Shown here piece after piece: positions 41,805 through 50,029 of a stretch of DNA of 64,000 nt. A model generated the notes under the pieces. It was not told the DNA's origin, made no database searches, and worked only from the letters and a program-made list of their open reading frames with translations. The stretch's first letter is position 1, and every line of letters begins with the position of its first letter. The stretch spans positions 4,898,001-4,962,000 of the forward strand of contig NZ_CP045702.1 of assembly GCF_014216315.1 (NCBI RefSeq). The letters are read 5' to 3'. This stretch comes from Streptomyces finlayi (GTDB lineage: Bacteria; Actinomycetota; Actinomycetes; Streptomycetales; Streptomycetaceae). The position numbers and the translations under genes are program-made.

Positions 41805-42950
41805 ATGACTGAGACTCTGCACACCACCCCCGACACCGCCCGGCAGGCCGACCCCTTCCCGGTCAAGGGAATGGACGCGGTCGTCTTCGCCGTGGGCAAC
41901 GCCAAGCAGGCCGCGCACTACTACTCGACGGCATTCGGCATGAAGCTCGTCGCCTACTCCGGACCGGAGAACGGCACGCGCGAGTCCGCGAGTTACGTCC
42001 TGACCAACGGCGCCGCCCGTTTCGTCCTGACCTCGGTCATCAAGGCGTCCACCGACCACGGCCGCTTCCTGGAGGAGCACGTCGCCGAGCACGGTGACGG
42101 CGTCGTCGACCTGGCCATCGAGGTCCCGGACGCCCGTGCCGCGTACGCCTACGCGGTGGAGCACGGTGCCCAGGGCATCACCGAGCCGCACGAGGTCAAG
42201 GACGAGCACGGCACGGTCGTGCTGGCAGCCATCGCGACGTACGGCAGGACCCGCCACACCCTCGTCGAGCGCGGCGGTTACGACGGCCCGTACCTGCCCG
42301 GCTTCGCCGCCGCGTCCCCGATCGTCGAGCCGCCGGCCAAGCGCACCTTCCAGGCCATCGACCACTGCGTGGGCAACGTCGAGCTCGGCCGGATGAACGA
42401 GTGGGTGGCCTTCTACAACAAGGTCATGGGCTTCACGAACATGAAGGAGTTCGTGGGCGACGACATCGCCACCGAGTACTCCGCCCTCATGTCGAAGGTC
42501 GTCGCCGACGGCACGCTGAAGGTCAAGTTCCCGATCAACGAGCCGGCGATCGCGAAGAAGAAGTCGCAGATCGACGAGTACCTGGAGTTCTACGGCGGCG
42601 CGGGCGTCCAGCACATCGCGCTGGCCACGAACGACATCGTCGCCACGGTCCGCTCCATGCGCGCCGCGGGCGTCGCCTTCCTGGACACCCCGGACTCGTA
42701 CTACGACACGCTCGGCGAGTGGGCCGGAGAGACCCGCGTCCCGGTCGAGACCCTGCGCGAGCTGAAGATCCTGGTCGACCGCGACGAGGACGGCTACCTG
42801 CTCCAGATCTTCACCAAGCCGGTCCAGGACCGTCCGACGGTCTTCTTCGAGATGATCGAGCGCCACGGCTCGATGGGCTTCGGCAAGGGCAACTTCAAGG
42901 CGCTGTTCGAGGCCATCGAGCGCGAGCAGGACAAGCGCGGCAACCTCTGA
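41805..42950 (+). CDS. hpd: 4-hydroxyphenylpyruvate dioxygenase
   Basis: 381 residues of a two-module vicinal-oxygen-chelate enzyme that converts 4-hydroxyphenylpyruvate to homogentisate in tyrosine catabolism. Iron ligands can be seen: His in IDHCVGNVELG (near 186), His in GVQHIALATND (near 269) and Glu in VFFEMIERHG (near 349). Length is normal. It is divergent from an Lrp-type gene. Confidence 0.96.
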   Translation: MTETLHTTPDTARQADPFPVKGMDAVVFAVGNAKQAAHYYSTAFGMKLVAYSGPENGTRESASYVLTNGAARFVLTSVIKASTDHGRFLEEHVAEHGDGVVDLAIEVPDARAAYAYAVEHGAQGITEPHEVKDEHGTVVLAAIATYGRTRHTLVERGGYDGPYLPGFAAASPIVEPPAKRTFQAIDHCVGNVELGRMNEWVAFYNKVMGFTNMKEFVGDDIATEYSALMSKVVADGTLKVKFPINEPAIAKKKSQIDEYLEFYGGAGVQHIALATNDIVATVRSMRAAGVAFLDTPDSYYDTLGEWAGETRVPVETLRELKILVDRDEDGYLLQIFTKPVQDRPTVFFEMIERHGSMGFGKGNFKALFEAIEREQDKRGNL

Positions 42951-43008
42951 CCCTTGGGCAGCCTCCCCTGAATTACCACCACTGCGAGGCCTCCCCGGCC
43001 GTGGCAGC

Positions 43009-43039
43009 GGAACGGGCCCCTCGGCGGGGGGCCCGTTCC
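43009..43039. terminator. bidirectional terminator between hpd and the TPR gene
   Basis: A perfect 12-bp stem GGAACGGGCCCC/GGGGCCCGTTCC with a 7-base loop between convergent genes. Confidence 0.8.
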
Positions 43040-43056
43040 GGCGTTCGTGCGCGGCC

Positions 43057-44727
43057 TCACTGCCCCGCTGACGGGCGGGCCGACGGGGCCGTCCGGGCCG
43101 GGGACGGGGTGGCCGTGGCGGAGGGGGTCTGCTCCTGCTTCCGGGAAGGGGCCGGAGACGGGGTGGCCGTCTTCGCAGGCGTCGAGGCCGATCGCGTCGG
43201 TTCCGGGGCCGGTTCCCGGGTCTGGACCGGGGGCGCGGAGGGCCGCATGTCCTTCGGACCGCCGTCCGCCGGTTCGCCGAGGGCGTTCAGGGCGTCCTGG
43301 GCGAGGGGCGCGGCCAGCGGGGAGAAGGACGGGTTGGTGCGCAGGGCCTCCCCCAGGTGGCGGCGGGCCGCGCCGTACTGGGCCAGTTCCCGTTCGATCA
43401 CGCCCAGGTGGTACGCGTACGAGGCGTTCCTGACACCCGTCTCCAGTGCCTTGCGGGCGTACTCCAGGGCCTGCGCCGAGTCGCCCGACCGGTGCAGCGC
43501 CCAGCCCAGTGCGTCGGCCACCGCCGCGCTGCGGTGCCGGCGCGACCACTCCGAGCGCAGCAGCTCCACCGCCGTCGCCGGACTGCCGTGGTCCGTCTCC
43601 AGGCGGGCCAGGACCAGGGTCTCGTTCACCCCGGCGGTCTTCGCCCGCGTGAGCATCTCCCGCAGCTCCGTGTACTGGCTGAGGGCGTCGCCGTCGAAAC
43701 CCAGGGACTCGTACAGCTCGCCCAGTTCGAGGACGTACTCCGGACGGGGGAGCTCCGCCACCGCCTTTTGGTAGGCGGCCAGCGCCTCGTCCGTACGGTC
43801 CAGGGCCACCAGCGCGCGCGCCCGGCCCGCGTGCGAGGCGTGGTGGCCGCTGTCGGTACGCAGGGCCGCGTCGAACTGGGCCACCGCCTCCTCCGCCTCA
43901 CCCCGCTCCCAGGCCAGCTCGCCCAGCCGGTGCAGGGCCTCCGCCTTCTCGGCCAGGGTGGTCGCCCGGTCCGCGGCCTCCTGGGCGGTGGCGAGCGCGT
44001 CCTCGCGCCAGCCCCTGGCGCGGTACATCTCGGACGTCCGGGCCAGGGCCGGCGACCCCTTGCGGAGCTCACCGAACTTCTCCGTCGCCGCCCCGGCCGC
44101 CTTGTGGTCGCCCAGCCCGTTGTACGCGTCGATCAGGACCGCGTACGTCCGCCACGTCTTCGGCTCCCGGGCCCTGACCGTCTCACCCCACTTCTTCGCC
44201 GCGAGGAAGTCGTGCCGCGCGTTGGCGAGCGCCGCCATGCCCACCCACGCCTCCCCGTTCCCCCGCTCGCCCGGCCGCGCGGCCAGGGAGCGCTCGAAAG
44301 CCTGGTCCGCACGGGAGTAGTACGCCGTGTCCGCAGTGCGCCGCCCCCACTCCACGTACGCCGAACCGAGCACCGCCCACGCCGGAGCGTCCTTCGGATG
44401 CCGGGCCACCCACGTCTGCCGGTCCGCGATCAGAGCCGTCAGATCGGGGAGCGCGGCGGGGGAGCCCGCGGTCGTCGCCTGTTCGGCCCGCTCGACCGGA
44501 CCGGGTACGCGAGGACCGGTGTCCCTCCGGTTCTCCGGCACCGCCACCACGGCCCCCGCCACGAGCACGGCGGCCGCAACCGCCCCGAACGCGGCCCGGC
44601 GCAGGGCCGTACGCAGGGTGGGGGGAGGAGGGGCGTCGGCCGTAGCGACTTCCGGCGGGAGGTCGTACGGGTCGGGCGGCTGACGGGATTCCGGGTCCTG
44701 CTGCGGCATGACATCCATACCGATCAC
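43057..44727 (-). CDS. membrane-anchored tetratricopeptide-repeat protein
   Basis: About 556 residues; three in-frame start candidates lie at 44727, 44718 and 44709. One membrane span near 48-66 (AAFGAVAAAVLVAGAVVAV) and a cytoplasmic Pro-rich N-terminus. An extracytoplasmic run of TPR-like helices follows (AWAVLGSAYVEWGRR, ALHRLGELAWERGEAEEAVA, YVLELGELYESLGFDGDAL and others). The tail is Pro/Thr/Ser-rich, possibly wall-spanning. Probably a protein-protein interaction scaffold; partners unknown. Confidence 0.82.
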   Translation of the reverse strand: MIGMDVMPQQDPESRQPPDPYDLPPEVATADAPPPPTLRTALRRAAFGAVAAAVLVAGAVVAVPENRRDTGPRVPGPVERAEQATTAGSPAALPDLTALIADRQTWVARHPKDAPAWAVLGSAYVEWGRRTADTAYYSRADQAFERSLAARPGERGNGEAWVGMAALANARHDFLAAKKWGETVRAREPKTWRTYAVLIDAYNGLGDHKAAGAATEKFGELRKGSPALARTSEMYRARGWREDALATAQEAADRATTLAEKAEALHRLGELAWERGEAEEAVAQFDAALRTDSGHHASHAGRARALVALDRTDEALAAYQKAVAELPRPEYVLELGELYESLGFDGDALSQYTELREMLTRAKTAGVNETLVLARLETDHGSPATAVELLRSEWSRRHRSAAVADALGWALHRSGDSAQALEYARKALETGVRNASYAYHLGVIERELAQYGAARRHLGEALRTNPSFSPLAAPLAQDALNALGEPADGGPKDMRPSAPPVQTREPAPEPTRSASTPAKTATPSPAPSRKQEQTPSATATPSPARTAPSARPSAGQ

Positions 44728-44815
44728 TCTGCGTCAGTACGAAGAGCACACCGCGTCTTGTGAACGCTGCCGTAGACGGGTTCACACCATTGGCCCCGGG
44801 TGTCACGCTTAGATC

Positions 44816-46183
44816 ATGGACGATCTTCTCGAACAGCTGCGTGCCGGTCTTCCCGCCGAGGCCCTGATCACCGACCCGGACGTCACCGCCTCGTACGCCC
44901 ATGACATGGCGAGCTTCTGCGACGCGGGCGCGCCCGCCGTCGTCGTGCTCCCCCGCACGGTCGAGCACGTCCAGCACGTCATGCGCACGGCGACAGCCCT
45001 GCGCGTCCCGGTCGTCCCGCAGGGTGCGCGCACCGGCCTGTCGGGCGCGGCCAACGCCTCCGACGGCTGCATCGTGCTGTCCCTGGTGAAGATGGACCGG
45101 ATCGTGGAGATCAGCCCGGTCGACCGGATCGCCGTCGTCGAGCCGGGCGTCATCAACGCGGTCCTGTCGCGCGCCGTGAACGAACACGGTCTGTACTATC
45201 CGCCGGACCCCTCCAGCTGGGAGACGTGCACCATCGGGGGGAACATCGGCACCGCCTCCGGCGGACTCTGCTGCGTGAAGTACGGGGTCACCGCCGAGTA
45301 CGTCCTCGGACTGGACGTCGTCCTCGCCGACGGACGCCTGCTCACCACCGGCCGCCGCACCGCCAAGGGCGTCGCCGGATACGACCTCACCCGGCTCTTC
45401 GTCGGCTCCGAGGGCAGCCTCGGGATCGTCGTCAAGGCCGTCCTCGCACTGAAGCCGCAGCCACCGCAGCAGCTCGTCCTCGCCGCGGAGTTCCCCTCCG
45501 CGGCAGCCGCCTGCGACGCCGTCTGCCGGATCATGGAGCGCGGCCACACTCCGTCACTCCTCGAACTGATGGACCGTACGACGGTCCGCGCCGTGAACGC
45601 GATGGCCGGCATGGGCCTCCCCGAGACCACCGAGGCGCTGCTCCTCTGCGCCTTCGACACCCCGGACCCGGCCGCCGATCTCACCGCCGTGGAGGAGCTG
45701 TGCACCGCCGCGGGAGCCACCGAAGTCGTCCCCGCCGAGGACGCCGCCGAATCGGAAATGCTGCTCCAGGCCCGCCGGCTGTCACTCACCGCCCTGGAGA
45801 CCGTCAAGTCCGCCACGATGATCGACGACGTGTGCGTACCGCGCTCGAAGCTCGCCGCGATGCTCGACGGGACCGCCGCCATCGCGGAGAAGTTCGGCCT
45901 GGTCATCGGCGTCTGCGCCCACGCCGGTGACGGCAACACCCACCCCGTCGTCTGCTTCGACCACACCGACGCAGACGAGTCCCGCCGGGCCCGTGAGTCC
46001 TTCGACGAGATCATGGCCCTCGGTCTCGAACTGGGTGGCACCATCACCGGCGAGCACGGCGTCGGCGTACTGAAGAAGGAGTGGCTCGCCCGGGAACTGG
46101 GTGACGTCGGCATCGAGATGCAGCGCGGCATCAAGGCCGCGTTCGACCCGCTGGGACTCCTCAACCCGGGCAAGCTCTTCTGA
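44816..46183 (+). CDS. FAD-binding oxidoreductase (glycolate oxidase/D-lactate dehydrogenase GlcD type)
   Basis: 455 residues. PCMH FAD domain with VPVVPQGARTGLSGAANASDG near residue 64 and CTIGGNIGTASGGLCCVKYG near 138. The C-terminal FAD-oxidase domain ends with GVGVLKKEWLARELG and FDPLGLLNPGKLF. It oxidises a 2-hydroxy acid such as glycolate or D-lactate. No GlcE/GlcF partners are adjacent, so it probably works as a single-subunit enzyme. Confidence 0.9.
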   Translation: MDDLLEQLRAGLPAEALITDPDVTASYAHDMASFCDAGAPAVVVLPRTVEHVQHVMRTATALRVPVVPQGARTGLSGAANASDGCIVLSLVKMDRIVEISPVDRIAVVEPGVINAVLSRAVNEHGLYYPPDPSSWETCTIGGNIGTASGGLCCVKYGVTAEYVLGLDVVLADGRLLTTGRRTAKGVAGYDLTRLFVGSEGSLGIVVKAVLALKPQPPQQLVLAAEFPSAAAACDAVCRIMERGHTPSLLELMDRTTVRAVNAMAGMGLPETTEALLLCAFDTPDPAADLTAVEELCTAAGATEVVPAEDAAESEMLLQARRLSLTALETVKSATMIDDVCVPRSKLAAMLDGTAAIAEKFGLVIGVCAHAGDGNTHPVVCFDHTDADESRRARESFDEIMALGLELGGTITGEHGVGVLKKEWLARELGDVGIEMQRGIKAAFDPLGLLNPGKLF

Positions 46184-46194
46184 CGTCCGTACCG

Positions 46195-46677
46195 TCACAC
46201 CTCACCGTCCTGGGACGGGGACTCGTCCGAGATCCACGGGTCGCTCTGCCACAGGTCGTCGGCCGGCAGCGGCGCGAGCAGCTCGGCGAGCGCCTCGTCC
46301 AGGCCCAGCCGGCCGGACTCCGTGCCGGGCGGCACCACCCGCAGGGTCCGCTCCACCCAGGCGGCCACGGCGGCGGACGGGACCTCCAGCAGGGCATTGC
46401 CGTCGGGCGAGGTCAGGGCGACACAGATGACGTTCCGCTCGTCGATCTTCGTCGGCCAGATCCGTACGTCCCCGTGCCCGCACGGCCGGAACACGCCCTC
46501 GACCAGGAGCTCGCGCGCGAACGTCCAGTGCACGGGCGCCTCGGAGCCGATATGGAACGTGATGTGCACGGCGAACGGGTCGGCCGTGCGATAGCTCAGC
46601 CGGGCGGGGACGGGGATGGAGCGCTCGGGCGACAGGACAAGCTTCAGTTCCAGCTCGCGTTCCACGACGTTCAGCAT
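46195..46677 (-). CDS. ssgG: SsgA-like sporulation-specific cell division regulator (SsgG type)
   Basis: 160 residues from ATG 46677. SALP-family core: LSYRTADPFAVHITFHIGSEAPVHWTFARELL, then GDVRIWPTK and SPDGNALLEVP. These proteins are found in morphologically complex actinomycetes and guide septum placement in sporulating hyphae. The extended acidic C-terminus (DLWQSDPWISDESPSQDGEV) and the genomic setting point to SsgG, which in S. coelicolor affects septum positioning. The paralogue name is from synteny memory. Confidence 0.85.
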   Translation of the reverse strand: MLNVVERELELKLVLSPERSIPVPARLSYRTADPFAVHITFHIGSEAPVHWTFARELLVEGVFRPCGHGDVRIWPTKIDERNVICVALTSPDGNALLEVPSAAVAAWVERTLRVVPPGTESGRLGLDEALAELLAPLPADDLWQSDPWISDESPSQDGEV

Positions 46678-46903
46678 GAGAGTGCACGACCTTCCGGTGC
46701 TCGGTGGCCGGTCCCATGACCGGCCCGCACAAGGAGAGAGAGCCCTCCCTGCCACCTATTACGCGACTTCTCAAAAAAACTTCAGAAGTTCGCGGAACAG
46801 GGTCCAAACGCCGGGACCGGCCCGGGGGCGGGCGGCCGTCTGATAGATGTGGACCCTTGTACAGACGGTCTGAGACCTCGAAGAGAGATACGGGACCACG
46901 GTG

Positions 46904-48535
46904 ATGAGCGCGCCAACCCCGGCACCCGGTGAAGACAGCCCCCGCGAGGGGTACTACCCCGACCCCTCCATTCCCGGTTACGTCCGGTATTGGAACGGCG
47001 CTTCGTGGGTTCCCGGTACGAGTCGGCCGGCGCCCCGGCAGGGCGAGACGGCCCCCGCGCCGCCGCCCGCCGAAGCCGCTGCCCCGCCCGGACGGCGGAC
47101 GGCCGCCGTGGAGGAGACCGGGCCGGTCTTCTTCGACGAGGTGGACGACGTCGACGAAGTGCACGGAACCCAGGGCGAACCGGGGGCGGGTGGCTCCACC
47201 GCCGGCAACCGTTTCGAACCGCAGCCCGCCTGGCAGGCCGACACCTCCTGGCAGACCGGCTTCGACGGCGACCGCGACCGCCGCGTCTCCTGGGGCGGCG
47301 ACCAGGCGGCCCAGGGCGCGCCGGAGGCCCGGACGCCGGAGGCCCGTACCCCCTCCGACAGGGGTCCGGCCGACCGCGCCCCCGCCGATCCCCGTCGGCC
47401 CGTGGCGCAGGACCCGACCGGCGGCGCGCTGCCCGGTATGCGGGACGGCCGCACCCCCGCTCCCGCCCCCGCCCCCGCCCCGGACGGCACGGTCACGATC
47501 CGGGCCACGGGCGGTCAGGGCGGCAGCGGCGCCAGGCCGAACCGGCCGCGCGACACCGGACCCGTGCCCGCCGACGGCACGATGACGATCCGCGCGACGG
47601 GCCCCGGCACCGCCCCGCAGGCCTCCGCCCCGCAGCCCTCCGTTTCACCACCGCCCACCCCCGCCCAGCGGCAGGCGCCGCCCGAGGCGGCACAAGGCCC
47701 TCAGGCGGTCCGTGGCCAGGCCCACAACGAGGCCCCCGCGCCTGCCCCCGCCCCGAGCCCGGCCCCCGTACCCCCGGCGCTCCACACGCCTCTGACGCCC
47801 GGCCCCGGTGGAGGCTCGGCCTCCTGGGCCCAGCAGGTGCACCAGCTCGCCCAGCCCGAACAGACGGCGCGCCCCCCGCAGCAACTCCAGCCCCAGCAGC
47901 CCCAGAACCCACAACAACACCAGCAGGCGGGCGCGCAGTCCCAGCAGCCCCAGCAGCATCAGGGGCAGCAGGCTGCCCGGCCCGACCAGCCCGTCGTGCC
48001 CTGGAAGCCTCCCGTCGACGACCACTTCCAGCAGCTCGCCCGTGCCCAGACCTCGACCAGGCCCGCCGGGCTCGGGAAGCGGTTCGCCGCCCGGCTCCTC
48101 GACACCGTCGTACTCGGCGCGGTCGTCGGTGCCGTCGGCTTCCCGCTCGTCACGCAGGCCCTGGACCACATCGACGGGAAGATCGAAGCCGCCAAGCAGT
48201 CCGGCGAGACGGTCACCGTCTGGCTGGTCGACTCCACGACGGCCGGCCTGTTCGGCGGGGTCCTCGGCGCCTTCCTCGTCCTCGGCTTCCTCCTGGAGGC
48301 GCTGCCCACCGCGAAATGGGGCCGCACGTTCGGCAAGAAGCTCTGCGGCCTGGAAGTGCGCGACATCGAGTCCCACGGACCGCCCACCGTCGGGGCCGCG
48401 CTGCGCCGCTGGCTCGTCTACGGCGTCCTCGGCATCCTCGCCGTCGGCGTGCTCAATGTGCTGTGGTGCCTGATCGACCGTCCGTGGCGCCAGTGCTGGC
48501 ACGACAAGGCCGCCCGCACCTTCGTCTCCGGCTGA
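46904..48535 (+). CDS. DUF2510/RDD-domain membrane protein
   Basis: 543 residues (a GTG at 46901 would add one). N-terminal DUF2510 motif GYYPDPSIPGYVRYWNGASW at about 16-35. A ~330-residue Pro/Ala/Gln-rich disordered linker with recurring (V/M)TIRATG units follows, then a C-terminal RDD domain (about 385-540) with membrane spans. It reads GKRFAARLLDTVVLGAVVGA and ends in the family-typical WHDKAARTFV. Function unknown; RDD proteins are linked to transport or stress responses. Confidence 0.85.
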   Translation: MSAPTPAPGEDSPREGYYPDPSIPGYVRYWNGASWVPGTSRPAPRQGETAPAPPPAEAAAPPGRRTAAVEETGPVFFDEVDDVDEVHGTQGEPGAGGSTAGNRFEPQPAWQADTSWQTGFDGDRDRRVSWGGDQAAQGAPEARTPEARTPSDRGPADRAPADPRRPVAQDPTGGALPGMRDGRTPAPAPAPAPDGTVTIRATGGQGGSGARPNRPRDTGPVPADGTMTIRATGPGTAPQASAPQPSVSPPPTPAQRQAPPEAAQGPQAVRGQAHNEAPAPAPAPSPAPVPPALHTPLTPGPGGGSASWAQQVHQLAQPEQTARPPQQLQPQQPQNPQQHQQAGAQSQQPQQHQGQQAARPDQPVVPWKPPVDDHFQQLARAQTSTRPAGLGKRFAARLLDTVVLGAVVGAVGFPLVTQALDHIDGKIEAAKQSGETVTVWLVDSTTAGLFGGVLGAFLVLGFLLEALPTAKWGRTFGKKLCGLEVRDIESHGPPTVGAALRRWLVYGVLGILAVGVLNVLWCLIDRPWRQCWHDKAARTFVSG

Positions 48536-48625
48536 CGTCCCGTCGGACGGCCCGGTGGCCGCGCCCCTTCCCCCGAACGCACCTGAGCCGTTGCGGGCGG
48601 GGGTGGGCCGGGGTGCACTGCCCCC

Positions 48626-49294
48626 ATGAGTAACGACCAGCCGACGCCCGGCCAGCCGCCCGAGGACGACGATCCGTTCCTCAAGAAGCCGCAGGAGCCG
48701 ACGCCGCCGTCCGGGGATTCTCCCTACGGCAGCGTGCCGCCTCCGCCGCCTCCGCCGCCGCCGTACGATCCGGGCCGGTACGGCGGTCAGTACGGGGGAG
48801 TCGATCCGCTGGCCGGAATGCCGCCGCTCGCCGAACCGGGCAAGCGGATCCTGGCGCGTCTGATCGACTTCCTCATCATCTCGATCCCGCTGTATGTGAT
48901 CTCGCTGCCCTTCGGGGGCGCGGTGGACGTCACGAACGACAACGGTGACGAGGACTTCTCCTCGGCCTTCAGCAACTCGTACACCGGGCACCAACTGCTC
49001 TGGTCACTGATCGGCCTCGTGGTCTACGTCGCGTACGACACGTATCTGACCAAGAAGGACGGCCGGACGATCGGGAAGCGGCTGCTGAAGCTGCGTGTCG
49101 CGATGCTGAACGACGGTCGGGTGCCGGACACCAGTTCGGCGCTGATGCGCGCGGTCGTGCTCTGGTTGCCGGCCCTGCTGTGCTGCCCGTGCCTGTGGTG
49201 GCTGATCAACATCGTGCTCATGTTCACGGACAAGCCTTACCGGCAGGGGCTCCAGGACAAGGCGGCCAAGACGGTGGTCGTGACCGTCCCGTAG
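48626..49294 (+). CDS. RDD-family membrane protein
   Basis: 222 residues. Pro-rich cytoplasmic N-terminus (~70, with a nine-proline run), then RDD domain: AEPGKRILARLIDFLIISIP, later GRTIGKRLLKLRVAML and the terminal QGLQDKAAKTVVV. About three membrane spans plus a Cys-rich CCPCLWW segment. It follows another RDD gene by 90 bp on the same strand; the pair may work together. Confidence 0.87.
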   Translation: MSNDQPTPGQPPEDDDPFLKKPQEPTPPSGDSPYGSVPPPPPPPPPYDPGRYGGQYGGVDPLAGMPPLAEPGKRILARLIDFLIISIPLYVISLPFGGAVDVTNDNGDEDFSSAFSNSYTGHQLLWSLIGLVVYVAYDTYLTKKDGRTIGKRLLKLRVAMLNDGRVPDTSSALMRAVVLWLPALLCCPCLWWLINIVLMFTDKPYRQGLQDKAAKTVVVTVP

Positions 49295-49336
49295 CGCCCG
49301 CGGCGCCCGGGCGGACCCCGCGGCGCCGACGGTGTG

Positions 49337-49660
49337 TCAGCGGCGCAGTGAGTGTTGCCCCACGCGCTCGGTGGCGCGCTCCGCGGAGCGGGCCGCGGGG
49401 ACCTTCGCCGAGGGCGCGTCGAGCGCCCGGTGCGTACGAGCGGTGGCGGACGGTGTCGCCGTCCCGGCCGTCCGCGATGCTCCGGGACGCTTCGGCAGAG
49501 GCACGGTCACGGCCACCAGCAGCCCGAGGGCGAGCGCGGTGGTGCAGACGACCGCCACACCGGCGAGCGAACTCGTCCCGGAGAGCAGCAGCATGGCGAG
49601 GGTCGAGAAGACGACGGTGACCGAACCGTAGGAGAGCTGTGCGGCAGTCGGATGCGGCAT
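49337..49660 (-). CDS. small membrane protein, unknown function
   Basis: 107 residues from ATG 49660 (an in-frame start at 49705 is possible). Two hydrophobic segments, SVTVVFSTLAMLLLSGTSS and LAGVAVVCTTALALGLLVAV, then a basic Ala/Arg/Ser-rich cytoplasmic tail. Codon bias is normal for the genome. No family recognised. Confidence 0.6.
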   Translation of the reverse strand: MPHPTAAQLSYGSVTVVFSTLAMLLLSGTSSLAGVAVVCTTALALGLLVAVTVPLPKRPGASRTAGTATPSATARTHRALDAPSAKVPAARSAERATERVGQHSLRR

Positions 49661-50029
49661 GGCGATTTCCGTCCTCGGGACGTCGGTTGGGCGGTCTCTC
49701 AACACGGTCGCACTGTCAAGCGACTCTACGACGGTGGATGCCCGAGCGGAACGTGTAGTAAGCGTGACCTAACCCACCGTGCCGAGGCACAGGGGGCGCA
49801 CTGGGTCACAGTTCGGGGCAACAGACCGGTGCGACGCGCCCGTTGCGATCCGATGAACGTCCGGATACCGGAAGGAGTCTCCTACATAGTGCACTTGGCC
49901 TGTTCAAGTCAAGATCTGTCTTTTCTTCCGTAAGTCCGATCGAATGTCGTCACTTGTGACGCGTTTACGCGCGCGGCCCTTAAGAAACCCCCTGGCCGCG
50001 GACGCGGGCGCTGGGGAGGACTGCATCAA
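49661..50029 (+). promoter_or_regulatory. upstream region of the M6 protease gene
   Basis: No gene seen. A relatively A/T-rich stretch at 49885-49965 (CCTGTTCAAGTCAAGATCTG, TCGAATGTCGTCACTTGTGACG) is the likely promoter zone. TCGTCACTTGTGACG contains the imperfect inverted repeat GTCAC-TT-GTGAC. GGGGAGGA precedes GTG 50030. Confidence 0.4.
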